A DNA stretch of 64,000 nucleotides, from contig NZ_VFMQ01000001.1 of NCBI RefSeq assembly GCF_006715175.1, positions 310,001 through 374,000 of the forward strand. The letters run 5' to 3'. This document shows positions 9,589 through 17,736 of this stretch, in pieces (position 1 is the stretch's first letter; each line of letters starts with the position of its first letter). Position numbers and translations under genes: made by a program. The notes below the pieces were generated by a model, which worked only from the letters and a program-made list of their open reading frames with translations, was not told the origin of the DNA and made no database searches. The stretch comes from Curtobacterium citreum. GTDB lineage: Bacteria; Actinomycetota; Actinomycetes; Actinomycetales; Microbacteriaceae.

Positions 9589-10386
9589 TCAGGCCGCCCG
9601 GCGGGCGTGCCAGCGGCCCTCGGTCCGCACCACGGCGAGCGGGAAGTCGAAGGCGTGCGAGACCGCGGAGGACGTGATGACCCGATCGGCGGGACCCTGC
9701 GCCACGACGGCCCCGTCCCGGAGCAGCATCGCGTGCGAGGTCGACGTCGGCAGGTCCTCGAGGTGGTGGGTGACCATCACGCTGCCGAGGCCGGGACGCC
9801 GGAGTCGGAGCGCGTCGACGGTGTCGAGCAGGTGCTCCCGTGCGGCGACGTCGAGTCCCGTGGCCGGCTCGTCGAGGAGCAGCAGGCGTGGCTCGGACAT
9901 CAGCGCGCGGGCGATGAGTGCACGACCCCGCTCACCCTGGGACAGGACGGGCCAGGGTGCGTCGACCCGTGCCTCCAGGCCGACGTCCGCGACGTGACCC
10001 CGCGCGGTGGCGAGCTGCTGGGCGGTGGGTGACCACCGCATCATCAGGTCGGTCGTCCCGGTGACGCCGGTGAGCACGACCTCGAGCACGGTCAGCGGCG
10101 ACGTCACCCGGTGTCGGGGGTCGACGTGCCCGATGTGCTCGCGGAGCTCCCGGACGTCGACGCGTCCGAGCCGTCGGCCGAGCACGTCGACGGTGCCCGC
10201 GGAGGGGTGGCTCGTCGCACCGAGGACCGCGAGGAGCGTCGACTTGCCCGCGCCGTTCGGCCCGAGCAGCGCCCAGTGCTCGCCGCTCCGGACCGTCAGG
10301 TCGACGTCGCGGAGCAGGTCGCGGCCGGAGCGCGTGACGCGCAGACCGGTGGCGTGGAGGAGGGCGTCGGTCACGCCCCCCATCAT
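9589..10386 (-). CDS. ABC transporter ATP-binding protein without a partner permease
   Basis: 265 residues, one nucleotide-binding domain: Walker A GPNGAGKST (42-50), signature LSQGERGR (148-155), Walker B LLLLDEP (168-174) and switch histidine in MVTHH (207). No transmembrane segment. Sequence style resembles the soluble YlmA/ModF-like ATPases. No permease or binding protein is adjacent, so the transported substrate cannot be given. The ATG at 10386 overlaps the stop of the GntR gene (ATGA); starts at 10383 or GTG 10374 are also possible. Probably cotranscribed with the regulator. Confidence 0.85.
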   Translation of the reverse strand: MMGGVTDALLHATGLRVTRSGRDLLRDVDLTVRSGEHWALLGPNGAGKSTLLAVLGATSHPSAGTVDVLGRRLGRVDVRELREHIGHVDPRHRVTSPLTVLEVVLTGVTGTTDLMMRWSPTAQQLATARGHVADVGLEARVDAPWPVLSQGERGRALIARALMSEPRLLLLDEPATGLDVAAREHLLDTVDALRLRRPGLGSVMVTHHLEDLPTSTSHAMLLRDGAVVAQGPADRVITSSAVSHAFDFPLAVVRTEGRWHARRAA

Positions 10387-11048
10387 GCTGGGGTGCGGAC
10401 CTCGCGCAGGTGGGCGAACAGCGCCGTGCCGAGGGCACGGATGACCGCGCCGGCGGCGTCGCCGTCCTTCGAGCGGACCGCGGCGGCGAGGGTGTCGATG
10501 CCCGAGCCGGCGTCCCAGAACATGAACTGCGGCTCGGTGAGCATGACGAACTGGGTGCGGACGATGAGCGACTCGCCGAGCTGCCCCATGAGCGCGTTGC
10601 CGGTGTTCGCCACGAAGAAGCGCAGGAGCTCGTCGAGGGTCGCGAAGACCTTCGGGTCCTCGGCGGCGGCGCGGCGGGCCAGCTCGTCGAGGAGCTTCAG
10701 GGCCTTCTTCGACGCGGCGTCGTCGAGACGGGGGACCGCCCAGCGTGCGGCGAGCTCGGCGTAGCCGTAGTACAGCTGCAGCGCGTCGTCGAACTGCTCG
10801 CGGGTCGGCGAGGCGACGCGGGTGTAGCGGTTCGCCTCCATCTCCACCAGGCCGTAGTCGACGAGCTTCGCGATGGCCTCGCGGATGGGGGTGCGGCTGA
10901 CGCCGAGCCAGGAGACCAGCTCGTCGTCGTTCAGGCGCTCGCCGGCCTGCAGGGTGCCGTCCTGGATCGCGGCGAGCATCTTCTCGAGCACGACGTCCCG
11001 CAGGAGCTTGCGGGGCGAGTTGTCGACGGTCGACTTGGGGACGGGCAT
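10383..11048 (-). CDS. GntR-family regulator with FCD ligand domain
   Basis: 221 residues. N-terminal winged helix of the GntR type (LLRDVVLEKMLAAIQDGTLQ, then DDELVSWLGVSRTPIREAI as recognition helix), then an all-helical FCD ligand domain (about residues 85-215). FCD regulators commonly sense organic acids. ATG at 11048 chosen because GAGGAG lies 5 nt upstream; the in-frame GTG four codons earlier overlaps that ribosome site. Its target is probably its own operon with the ABC ATPase; no strong operator could be assigned. Confidence 0.85.
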   Translation of the reverse strand: MPVPKSTVDNSPRKLLRDVVLEKMLAAIQDGTLQAGERLNDDELVSWLGVSRTPIREAIAKLVDYGLVEMEANRYTRVASPTREQFDDALQLYYGYAELAARWAVPRLDDAASKKALKLLDELARRAAAEDPKVFATLDELLRFFVANTGNALMGQLGESLIVRTQFVMLTEPQFMFWDAGSGIDTLAAAVRSKDGDAAGAVIRALGTALFAHLREVRTPA

Positions 11049-11156
11049 GGTGCTCCTCACGGATCCGGTGTGTGCCGTGTACCAAACCTAGCGTGTCAGT
11101 GCGCAAGCGTTTGGCAAATCACCCGCGAGCCGAATCGACGCGCGCCCCGCCGCTGC

Positions 11157-12134
11157 TCAGGCGCGGAGGTCGACGACCGTCCGGCCGTGCACCCGCCCGG
11201 CGACGACGTCCGCACCGACGCCGATCGCGTGCTCGAGGTCGACCGTTCGTGTGACGTCCGCCAGGAGCGCCGGGTCGAGGTCGGTCGCGAGCCGGTCCCA
11301 CGCCCGCTGCCGCAGGGGCAGCGGGGCCTCGACGGAGTTGATGCCGAGGAGCGACACCGCGCGGAGGATGAAGGGCATCACGGTCGTCGGGAGCGCCGAG
11401 TCCTGCGCCAGACCGCACGCCGTGACCGCGCCGCCCCACCGGGTCGCGGCGAGGACGTTCGCCAGGGTCGCGCCGCCGACGCTGTCCACCGCGCCCGCCC
11501 ACGTCGCCCGCTGCAGGGGCTTGCCGAGCGCGGCGAACGTGCTCCGGTCGACGACCTCGGTCGCACCGAGCCTGCGGAGCGAGGCCTCGTTCGTCGTGCG
11601 CCCCGTCGAGGCGGTGACCCGGTACCCACGCGCCGCGAGCAGCGCGATCGCGACCGTGCCGACCCCGCCCGAGGCGCCGGTGACCAGGACCGGGCCGTCG
11701 TCCGGCGCGACCAGACGCTCGAGGGCGAGGACCGACAGCATCGCCGTGAAGCCCGCCGTGCCGATCGCGGCGGCGAAGGAGTCCTCGATGCCGTCCGGCA
11801 GCACGACGAGGGCCCCGCTCGGGACGACCGCGTGCTCGGCCCAGCCGCCGTGCCGCGTCTCGCCGAGGCCCGCGCCGTTGCACACGACCCGGTCCCCGAT
11901 CGCGACGTCGTGCACCCCGGGGCCGAGCGCGGACACCGTGCCGACGACGTCGATGCCCGGGACGAGCGGGTCGACCCGGGCGACGCCGGGGTTGCCGGCG
12001 AGGGCGAGGCCGTCCTTGTAGTTCACGCTCGAGTACGTGACGTCGACGAGGGCCTCGCCCTCGTCGGGTTCGGGCACGTCGACCTGCGTGACGGCGGGCG
12101 GGGTGGAACGGGAGACGAGGACTGCGCGCGTCAT
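11157..12134 (-). CDS. MDR oxidoreductase, acrylyl-CoA reductase (YhdH/AcuI) family
   Basis: 325 residues. NADPH-dependent medium-chain reductase lacking the zinc-binding cysteines of alcohol dehydrogenases. Family markers: YSSVNYKDGLALAG (35-48), PGIDVVGTV (59-67), the Rossmann motif VTGASGGVG (151-159) and late FILRAVSLLGINSVEAP. AcuI/YhdH proteins reduce acrylyl-CoA or similar enoyl compounds and protect against reactive acrylates; the real substrate here is not known. A monocistronic unit by position; the pfkA gene upstream is separated by about 200 bp with a strong hairpin. Confidence 0.88.
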   Translation of the reverse strand: MTRAVLVSRSTPPAVTQVDVPEPDEGEALVDVTYSSVNYKDGLALAGNPGVARVDPLVPGIDVVGTVSALGPGVHDVAIGDRVVCNGAGLGETRHGGWAEHAVVPSGALVVLPDGIEDSFAAAIGTAGFTAMLSVLALERLVAPDDGPVLVTGASGGVGTVAIALLAARGYRVTASTGRTTNEASLRRLGATEVVDRSTFAALGKPLQRATWAGAVDSVGGATLANVLAATRWGGAVTACGLAQDSALPTTVMPFILRAVSLLGINSVEAPLPLRQRAWDRLATDLDPALLADVTRTVDLEHAIGVGADVVAGRVHGRTVVDLRA

Positions 12135-12161
12135 GCGTCGGACGCTACCCCGATCCTCCAG

Positions 12162-12221
12162 TCCGTCGTCCCGGCCGATCGCCCGTCGTTCCGGCCCATC
12201 ACCCGTCGTTCCGGCCCATCG
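12162..12221. repeat. Three tandem 20-bp repeats
   Basis: Units at 12162-12181, 12182-12201 and 12202-12221 follow the form CCCGTCGTTCCGGCCCATCR; the second and third differ only in the last base, the first has four changes. They sit between the pfkA terminator hairpin and the MDR gene start, so they could be promoter-proximal operators or simple slippage repeats. Too few and without spacers, so not CRISPR. Confidence 0.8.
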
Positions 12222-12239
12222 CGTCCGCGATGGGAGGAC

Positions 12240-12286
12240 GATCCGCGCGTGGTGGGCCGGAAGGAACGCCCCACCATGCGCGGATC
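12240..12286 (-). terminator. 17-bp hairpin downstream of pfkA
   Basis: Arms 12240-12256 and 12270-12286 pair over 17 bp with one G-T mismatch, loop of 13 nt. It lies about 50 nt past the pfkA stop in the direction of pfkA transcription. There is no clear T-run, as is usual in high-GC actinobacteria, so intrinsic termination is inferred. Confidence 0.65.
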
Positions 12287-12336
12287 GGCCTCCGACGCGC
12301 GGAACGGCACCCCGCGCGCGGAACGGCACCCGCCGC

Positions 12337-13365
<1,029 letters not shown>

Positions 13366-13438
13366 GGAGACTCCCTTGTCGGGTGGTGCGGGGACGGTCC
13401 CATCATGTCCGACGGTGGTGTGGCATTACCATCCCCGT

Positions 13439-14398
13439 GTGTCCCTGCCGTCTCCCGTCGCCGCCGCCCCGTCGGCTGCGGCCGGTCGCGTGGACACGGT
13501 CTACCGGCCTGGAGGCGCGTTGGACGTCCGCGCGACCCTCCGGCCCCTGCAGCGCGGCTCCGGCGACCCCGCCTTCCAGGTGGTCGGCGCCGACACGTGG
13601 CTCGCCCTGCGCACGCCGACCGGCGCGGCCTCGGTGCTCGTCCGGCGGGCGGGCGCGGACGCCGTCGCGGTGTCGGCGTGGGGCGACGGCGCCGGGTGGG
13701 CGGTCGAGCACGCCCCGGACCTGCTCGGCCGCGGCGACGACTGGTCCGACCTGGACGTACGGGCGCACCCCTTCCTGGCCGAGGCGCGCCACCGCCAACC
13801 GGGGCTCCGCCTGCTCCGCACGAACACGGTCGTCGCGATGCTCGTGCCGGCGGTCATGGAGCAGAAGGTGACCTCGCGCCAGGCCTGGCGCGCCTGGCGG
13901 TACCTGCTGCGGCGATTCGGTGAACCCGCACCCGGGCCGGCGCCCGACGGCATGTTCGTGCAGCCGACCGCGGAGCAGTGGGCCCGGATCCCGAGCTGGG
14001 AGTGGCACCGGGCCGGCATCGAACCCGGTCGGTCGGCGACCGTGATGCGGGCGATGCGGGTCGCCCCGGCGCTCGAGCGGACCCTCGGGCTCGGCCGCGG
14101 GGGAGCGGTCGTGGCCGAGCGGCTGCAGTCGGTGCCCGGGATCGGCCGGTGGACGGCTGCCGAGACCGCGCAGCGTGCGCACGGTGACCCGGACTCGCCG
14201 AGCGTCGGGGACTTCCACGTGCCGGCGCTCGTCGGGTGGGCGCTCACCGGGGCGCCGGTGGACGACGACGGGATGCTCGAGCTCCTCGAACCCTGGCGTG
14301 GGCACCGGGAGCGGGTCGTGCGGCTGATCGGGGGCTCGGGCTTCCGGAAGCCGGCGTTCGGGCCGCGCATGACGATCCAGGACCACCGGTTCCACTGA
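13439..14398 (+). CDS. HhH-GPD DNA-3-methyladenine glycosylase 2-like
   Basis: 319 residues from GTG 13439. Base-excision repair glycosylase of the AlkA superfamily. The middle domain has LRTNTVVAMLVPAVMEQKVT, the helix-hairpin-helix region reads LQSVPGIGRWTAAETAQRA and the catalytic aspartate lies in DSPSVGDFHVPALVG. The start is uncertain because no good ribosome site is seen; GTG 13490 is an alternative nearer to conserved sequence (DTVYRPGGALDVRA). Divergent from pfkA. Confidence 0.85.
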   Translation: MSLPSPVAAAPSAAAGRVDTVYRPGGALDVRATLRPLQRGSGDPAFQVVGADTWLALRTPTGAASVLVRRAGADAVAVSAWGDGAGWAVEHAPDLLGRGDDWSDLDVRAHPFLAEARHRQPGLRLLRTNTVVAMLVPAVMEQKVTSRQAWRAWRYLLRRFGEPAPGPAPDGMFVQPTAEQWARIPSWEWHRAGIEPGRSATVMRAMRVAPALERTLGLGRGGAVVAERLQSVPGIGRWTAAETAQRAHGDPDSPSVGDFHVPALVGWALTGAPVDDDGMLELLEPWRGHRERVVRLIGGSGFRKPAFGPRMTIQDHRFH

Positions 14399-14515
14399 GA
14401 CCCGAGGCTGAGCGGGGGTACAGGTTCGTCCGTCGGACTGCCGACTTCTGCGAGCCAGGCCGCGCCGCTAGCGTCGGCTCCGGGGGCGAAGGGGTCGTCC
14501 CCGGAGAGGGGAACC

Positions 14516-15271
14516 GTGGACGACACGGAACTCGGTAGGGGGCCGACGCGGCGCCAGGTCCTTGCCTACGCGGGCGCAGCGGCGGGAGTCGCGGCGCTCG
14601 GTGGTGCGGTGACCGGAGGAGCCTCGGCACAGGCTGCTCCGTCGTGGCGGTACCCGTTCGATCAGGCGTACCCGATCTCGAGCGAGTTCGGTCCGAGGGT
14701 GCCGCCCGTGGAAGGTGGGAGCTCGTACCACCAGGGCATCGACTTCGCTGCGAGTGCGGGCACACCGATCCACGCGGTGGCGTCTGGCACCGTGGTGACC
14801 GCGGGGCCGCTCGCAGGATGGGCCTTCGGGAACCTCACCCGGATCCAGCACGACGGGTACATGAGTTGGTACGGCCACCAGAGCTCCATCGCTGTGAAGG
14901 TCGGGCAGCGGGTGACCGCGGGTCAGTACATCGGCAAGGTCGGGTCGACGGGCATCTCGAGCGGTGCGCACCTGCACCTGGGCCTGTCGACCGGGTCGAG
15001 CTCGACGTTCATCGATCCGGCACCGTACATCCTCGGCGCCCCGAAGTCGGACGGATCGACCGCGCCTGCCACACCGCGCGACGACGACTTCACGCTCATC
15101 AAGTCACCGGGCCGCGGCGCGGCCATCATCGGCGCCGGGTACTTCCGCGCCCTGCCGACGGCGGAGTTCGAGACGTGCGCCGTCTCGCTCGCCGGGCCCG
15201 CGGTCGAGGGCAACGACCGCCAGTTCGACGTCTGGAAGTCCATCGCGTTGAGCGGCACCGTCGCGGCCTGA
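14516..15271 (+). CDS. Tat-exported M23 peptidase with phage-lysin-like C-terminal domain
   Basis: 251 residues. Twin-arginine signal TRRQVLAYAGAAAG (11-24) with likely cleavage after AQA (40). The LytM/M23 zinc peptidase domain (about 42-170) has H72xxxD76 (HQGIDF) and HLH 152-154. A C-terminal domain (192-250; IKSPGRGAAIIGAGYFRAL ... GNDRQFDVWKSIALSG) resembles wall-binding ends I recall from endolysins of phages of this family, and is repeated as the next gene. Expected to cut peptidoglycan crosslinks outside the membrane. GAGGGGAACC-type ribosome site before GTG; TAGCGT at 14469-14474 is a plausible -10. Tat export of a peptidoglycan hydrolase is less usual than Sec. Confidence 0.85.
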   Translation: MDDTELGRGPTRRQVLAYAGAAAGVAALGGAVTGGASAQAAPSWRYPFDQAYPISSEFGPRVPPVEGGSSYHQGIDFAASAGTPIHAVASGTVVTAGPLAGWAFGNLTRIQHDGYMSWYGHQSSIAVKVGQRVTAGQYIGKVGSTGISSGAHLHLGLSTGSSSTFIDPAPYILGAPKSDGSTAPATPRDDDFTLIKSPGRGAAIIGAGYFRALPTAEFETCAVSLAGPAVEGNDRQFDVWKSIALSGTVAA

Positions 15272-15317
15272 GCCGCTCCACCGAGAAGCACGAAGCACCC
15301 ACCACGAGGAGAAGTCC

Positions 15318-15497
15318 ATGAAGCTCATCCAGTCCACCAACCGCGGCATCGCAGTCGTCGGCCCCGGGTACTTCCGGGGGCTCAAGAACCAGGAGGAACT
15401 CCAGGCCGCGACCATGGCCTGGGGTCAGCCGGTGATCGGCAACGACCGTCAGTTCGACGTGTGGAAGGCCATCGCGCTGCAGGGAACCACCGCCTGA
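15318..15497 (+). CDS. Free-standing 59-residue copy of the M23 C-terminal domain
   Basis: 59 residues. Aligns end to end with the last 59 residues of the upstream M23 protein: LIQSTNRG/LIKSPGRG, GPGYFRGL/GAGYFRAL and the near-identical GNDRQFDVWKAIALQGT. ATG with GAGGAGAAG upstream, so it is a genuine separately translated gene and not a frameshifted tail. It lacks a signal peptide. By analogy with endolysins that add extra binding-domain copies, it may associate with the peptidase; how it would leave the cell is unexplained unless it is carried by Tat export of a folded complex. Confidence 0.8.
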   Translation: MKLIQSTNRGIAVVGPGYFRGLKNQEELQAATMAWGQPVIGNDRQFDVWKAIALQGTTA

Positions 15498-15558
15498 TCC
15501 CGGACGGATGCCAGAGCACGGCGTAGCCTCCTGTTGAGAACCGATCTCAGGAGGAACC

Positions 15559-15747
15559 ATGACCGACCCGAACACCACCCCCGGAGCCGAGGGTGACGAG
15601 CACCGCGTCGCCGAGCACGACGTCGCGGCGCACGACCACGAGCAGGACGGCGGTGAGCACGAGACCGTCGAGCACGGCGACCACGTCGACTTCGTGCACG
15701 ACGGCCACCGCCACGCTCGCCACGGGGACCACTACGACGAGCACTGA
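15559..15747 (+). CDS. Small His/Asp-rich metal-binding-type protein
   Basis: 62 residues, with 13 histidines in alternation with Asp and Glu (EHETVEHGDHVDFVHDGHRH, then GDHYDEH at the end). AGGAGG lies just before the ATG. No membrane segment or signal. Similar short proteins are widespread in actinobacteria and are often labelled zinc transporter components, but nothing here supports transport. Binding or buffering of Zn or Ni is inferred from composition. Followed by a strong terminator. Confidence 0.75.
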   Translation: MTDPNTTPGAEGDEHRVAEHDVAAHDHEQDGGEHETVEHGDHVDFVHDGHRHARHGDHYDEH

Positions 15748-15768
15748 TCGCCGGAGCGCGACCTGACG

Positions 15769-15807
15769 GACGGGAGGCCCGTGGCGGAGTCGCCACGGCC
15801 TCCCGTC
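15769..15807 (+). terminator. Long hairpin terminator sharing a core with 32927-32976
   Basis: Arms GACGGGAGGC-C-CGTGGCG and CGCCACG-GCCTCCCGTC pair over 17 bp with one bulged C and loop GAGT. It follows the His-rich gene and precedes the convergent epimerase. The stem sequence GACGGGAGGC.CGTGGCGGA recurs almost exactly at 32930-32951, showing both belong to one repeat family. Confidence 0.75.
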
Positions 15808-15842
15808 GGTCGCGACGACCGACGCGCGTCGCTGCGGCGACG

Positions 15843-16706
15843 TCAGGGGTGCCGGACGCCCTCGCCCGCGAGCACCGCGCGGTACCCCTCGCGGAACGTC
15901 GGGTACCGCGGTTCCCAGCCCGTCGACCGCAGCAGCGCGTTCGACAGCCGCTTGTCGCCGCCCGCCTGCCGCCCGGACGCCTCGGCACGCGGCGGCTCCG
16001 GCACGCCGAGCTCGCCGGCCAGGAACACGAGGACGTCGTCGAGCCGGACCGGCTCGTCGTCGGTCCCCAGGTACGTCGGCGCCGGGTCCGGGACGGCCGC
16101 CAGGTGCACGAGCGCCGCGGCGGCGTCGTCCCGGTGGATCCGGTTCGTGTGCGGTGAGCCGCCCGCGACGGGGGCCAGTCGTGCGGAGCCGTCCCGCACC
16201 TGGTCGACCAACCGTTCCCGCCCGGGTCCGTAGATCCCGGAGAGCCGCACGAGCACGGCGTCCTGGCGTCGGGCGCGCAGCAACTCCTCGGCCTCGAGCA
16301 GTACGCCCGCGGTCGGTGTCCCCGCACGTGCCGGGGTCTCCTCGGACACCTCGCCGCCGTCGGACTCGTCGTACACCGCGGTCGAGGACACCACGACCAC
16401 CCGAGGCGAGGCCCCGGACGCCTCGACGCCGTCGAGCACGTTCCGCAGCCCGTCCACGTAGGTCGCGCGGTACTCGTCGACGTCACGGGAGCCTGCGGCG
16501 AACGCCACGACGACGACGGCCGTGTCCGCGTCGATGGTCGGCGCCTCCCGTCGCAGATCGACGCTCCGGCCGGTGATCGGCGCCGGGATCCGTTCGGCTC
16601 GGCGCCGGAGCCCGACCACCGTGTACCCCTGGTCGGCGAAGCGGAGTCCGGCCTCGGTCCCGAGGTCCCCGCACCCGGCGATGACGGCGGTCTTCGTGTG
16701 CTGCAC
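15843..16706 (-). CDS. NAD(P)-binding epimerase/SDR-like protein
   Basis: 287 residues. Extended SDR Rossmann fold: AVIAGCGDLGTEAGLRFADQ at the N-terminus (GxGxxG-type loop), VVVSSTAVYDES with the active-site Ser/Tyr region, LVRLSGIYGPGRERLV, and RIHRDDAAAALVHLA. The usual YxxxK is not clear, so it may bind substrate without classical epimerase chemistry. GTG 16706 chosen because AAGG lies 7 nt upstream and the glycine-rich motif follows at once. Specific substrate unknown. Its upstream region abuts the MtrA-like box of the divergent secreted-protein gene. Confidence 0.8.
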   Translation of the reverse strand: MQHTKTAVIAGCGDLGTEAGLRFADQGYTVVGLRRRAERIPAPITGRSVDLRREAPTIDADTAVVVVAFAAGSRDVDEYRATYVDGLRNVLDGVEASGASPRVVVVSSTAVYDESDGGEVSEETPARAGTPTAGVLLEAEELLRARRQDAVLVRLSGIYGPGRERLVDQVRDGSARLAPVAGGSPHTNRIHRDDAAAALVHLAAVPDPAPTYLGTDDEPVRLDDVLVFLAGELGVPEPPRAEASGRQAGGDKRLSNALLRSTGWEPRYPTFREGYRAVLAGEGVRHP

Positions 16707-16751
16707 CCCTCGACCTTGCCACGGCCGTCGAGCGCCTTCGTCCCCCGGTTT

Positions 16752-16769
16752 GGTAACAGAACGGTAACG
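16752..16769 (+). promoter_or_regulatory. Candidate MtrA binding site
   Basis: Direct repeat GGTAACA-GAAC-GGTAACG, start to start 11 bp. This matches the actinobacterial MtrA motif as I recall it (RGTAACG, four bases, RGTAACG) at all but one core position. It lies about 40 bp upstream of the predicted start of transcription of the secreted-protein gene, a position suited to activation, and about 45 bp before the divergent epimerase start. Confidence 0.6.
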
Positions 16770-16773
16770 TCGC

Positions 16774-16803
16774 TGAATTCGGCCAAACCGATGTCCGTAG
16801 GCT
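16774..16803 (+). promoter_or_regulatory. Predicted promoter of the secreted protein gene
   Basis: -10 hexamer TAGGCT at 16798-16803 with a weak -35 TGAATT at 16774-16779 (18-bp spacer). Start of transcription would fall near 16810, giving a leader of about 130 nt. The weak -35 fits a promoter that needs an activator bound at the MtrA-like box. Confidence 0.5.
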
Positions 16804-16809
16804 CCCGAA

Positions 16810-16942
16810 TTAGATGCAACAGCCGGGAAAACCCCGGAGCGCTCACCAGCCGCAGTCAGCTGGTTCTCCACCCCCATGTGGGGTGTGTTCGGCGCGCATA
16901 CAGGGAAATCGCGCCGAGCGCGACCACGAAAGGAACGAACTC
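16810..16942 (+). promoter_or_regulatory. Structured 5' leader with several hairpins
   Basis: The leader can form CCGGG/CCCGG (loop near 16829), CACCCC/GGGGTG (about 16869-16885) and a perfect 8-bp stem TCGGCGCG/CGCGCCGA just before the ribosome site GAAAGGA. Four potential stems in 130 nt is unusual for this genome, where many genes are leaderless. I could not match it to a known riboswitch class. Confidence 0.45.
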
Positions 16943-17620
16943 ATGCGTAAGAGCCTGAAGACCTCGATCACCCTCGCCACCACGGGCGCCCTGGTGCTCG
17001 GCGGCGCCGCGTTCGGTGTGTCCGCCGCGCAGGCCGACGGCACCGTCCACACCGTCTCCTCGTCCTCGTCGAAGATCCCCGGCCCGGTCGCGTCGGTGCC
17101 GGAGGTCAAGGGCGGCAACACCGCCGTCGCGCTGGACAAGGGCTTCACCGACGCGCTGACCTCGCTGGGCCTGACCCCGGGTGTGTCGGGCAACGCGAAG
17201 CTGGAGAACGGGTCGGTGTCGTTCCCGATCACGGCCGGTTCGGTGACGTACTGGTCGCCGGACGGCAACTACCGCCCGTACGTGCAGGGGCTGCTGGACC
17301 ACGACGACTCGGGCCTGACGCTCAAGGCCGGTGACACGACGGTGACGCTGGAGAACTTCGTGGTGAACCCGGGTTCGTCCAAGCTCTACGGTGACGTGCT
17401 GGTCAACGGGCAGGTCGCCGCGTCCAACGCGTACCTGTTCTCGCTGCACGGTGGCACGCTCAAGCCGCTGCAGCTCGAGGGTGACAACGCGATCCTGACC
17501 GGCACCACGGTCCACGTCTCCGACGACGCCGCGAAGCTGCTCAACAGCACCTTCAAGACCGACGCGGTCAAGGGTGGTCTCCTCGTCGGGACCGCGACCA
17601 TCACCGCACAGATCAAGTAA
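16943..17620 (+). CDS. Secreted protein of unknown function, HtaA-like features
   Basis: 225 residues. Clear Sec signal peptide (MRKSLKTSITLATTGALVLG ... AAQA, cleavage near residue 32). The mature part is beta-rich: VSFPITAGSVTYWSPDGNYR, TLENFVVNPGSSKLYGDVLVNG, LSGTTVHVSDDAAKLLN-like endings. The pattern of strands with LYGDVLVNG vaguely recalls HtaA-type domains, but heme-binding residues cannot be assigned, so this is a weak suggestion. No wall anchor or membrane segment at the C-terminus, so probably released. Controlled by an MtrA-like box and long leader, consistent with an envelope role. Confidence 0.75.
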   Translation: MRKSLKTSITLATTGALVLGGAAFGVSAAQADGTVHTVSSSSSKIPGPVASVPEVKGGNTAVALDKGFTDALTSLGLTPGVSGNAKLENGSVSFPITAGSVTYWSPDGNYRPYVQGLLDHDDSGLTLKAGDTTVTLENFVVNPGSSKLYGDVLVNGQVAASNAYLFSLHGGTLKPLQLEGDNAILTGTTVHVSDDAAKLLNSTFKTDAVKGGLLVGTATITAQIK

Positions 17621-17638
17621 CACTCCCGCACCACACGA

Positions 17639-17672
17639 ACGACGGCCGGCCCCGGAAGGGACCGGCCGTCGT
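17639..17672 (+). terminator. Hairpin terminator
   Basis: An 11-bp perfect stem (ACGACGGCCGG at 17639-17649 with CCGGCCGTCGT at 17662-17672) and 12-nt loop, 18 nt past the secreted-protein stop. No T-run. Confidence 0.7.
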
Positions 17673-17702
17673 CGCACGTCCCCAGTACGACCGGACGAGA
17701 TC

Positions 17703-17730
17703 TGAACGATCCGGCGCCCCGTCTCGTCGT
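17703..17730 (+). promoter_or_regulatory. ECF-type promoter of the YceI-sigma-antisigma operon
   Basis: TGAACG at 17703-17708, 16-bp spacer, CGTCGT at 17725-17730. This resembles the TGAAC / CGT promoter class used by sigma-K/L-type ECF factors of actinobacteria. The ATG of the YceI gene follows 6 nt later, so the transcript would be nearly leaderless. It suggests that the ECF factor encoded in this operon drives its own operon. Confidence 0.6.
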
Positions 17731-17736
17731 CGGGGT

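Noticed and set aside
11082..11114. Inverted repeat CCAAAC/GTTTGG upstream of the GntR gene as its operator
   Set aside because: Only 6 bp per arm with a 21-bp gap, and it does not fit the usual FCD-regulator operator; not above chance.
16810..16942. Known riboswitch (for example c-di-AMP) in the leader of the secreted protein gene
   Set aside because: The hairpins are real, but I could not find the conserved bases of any class; kept as an unassigned structured leader.
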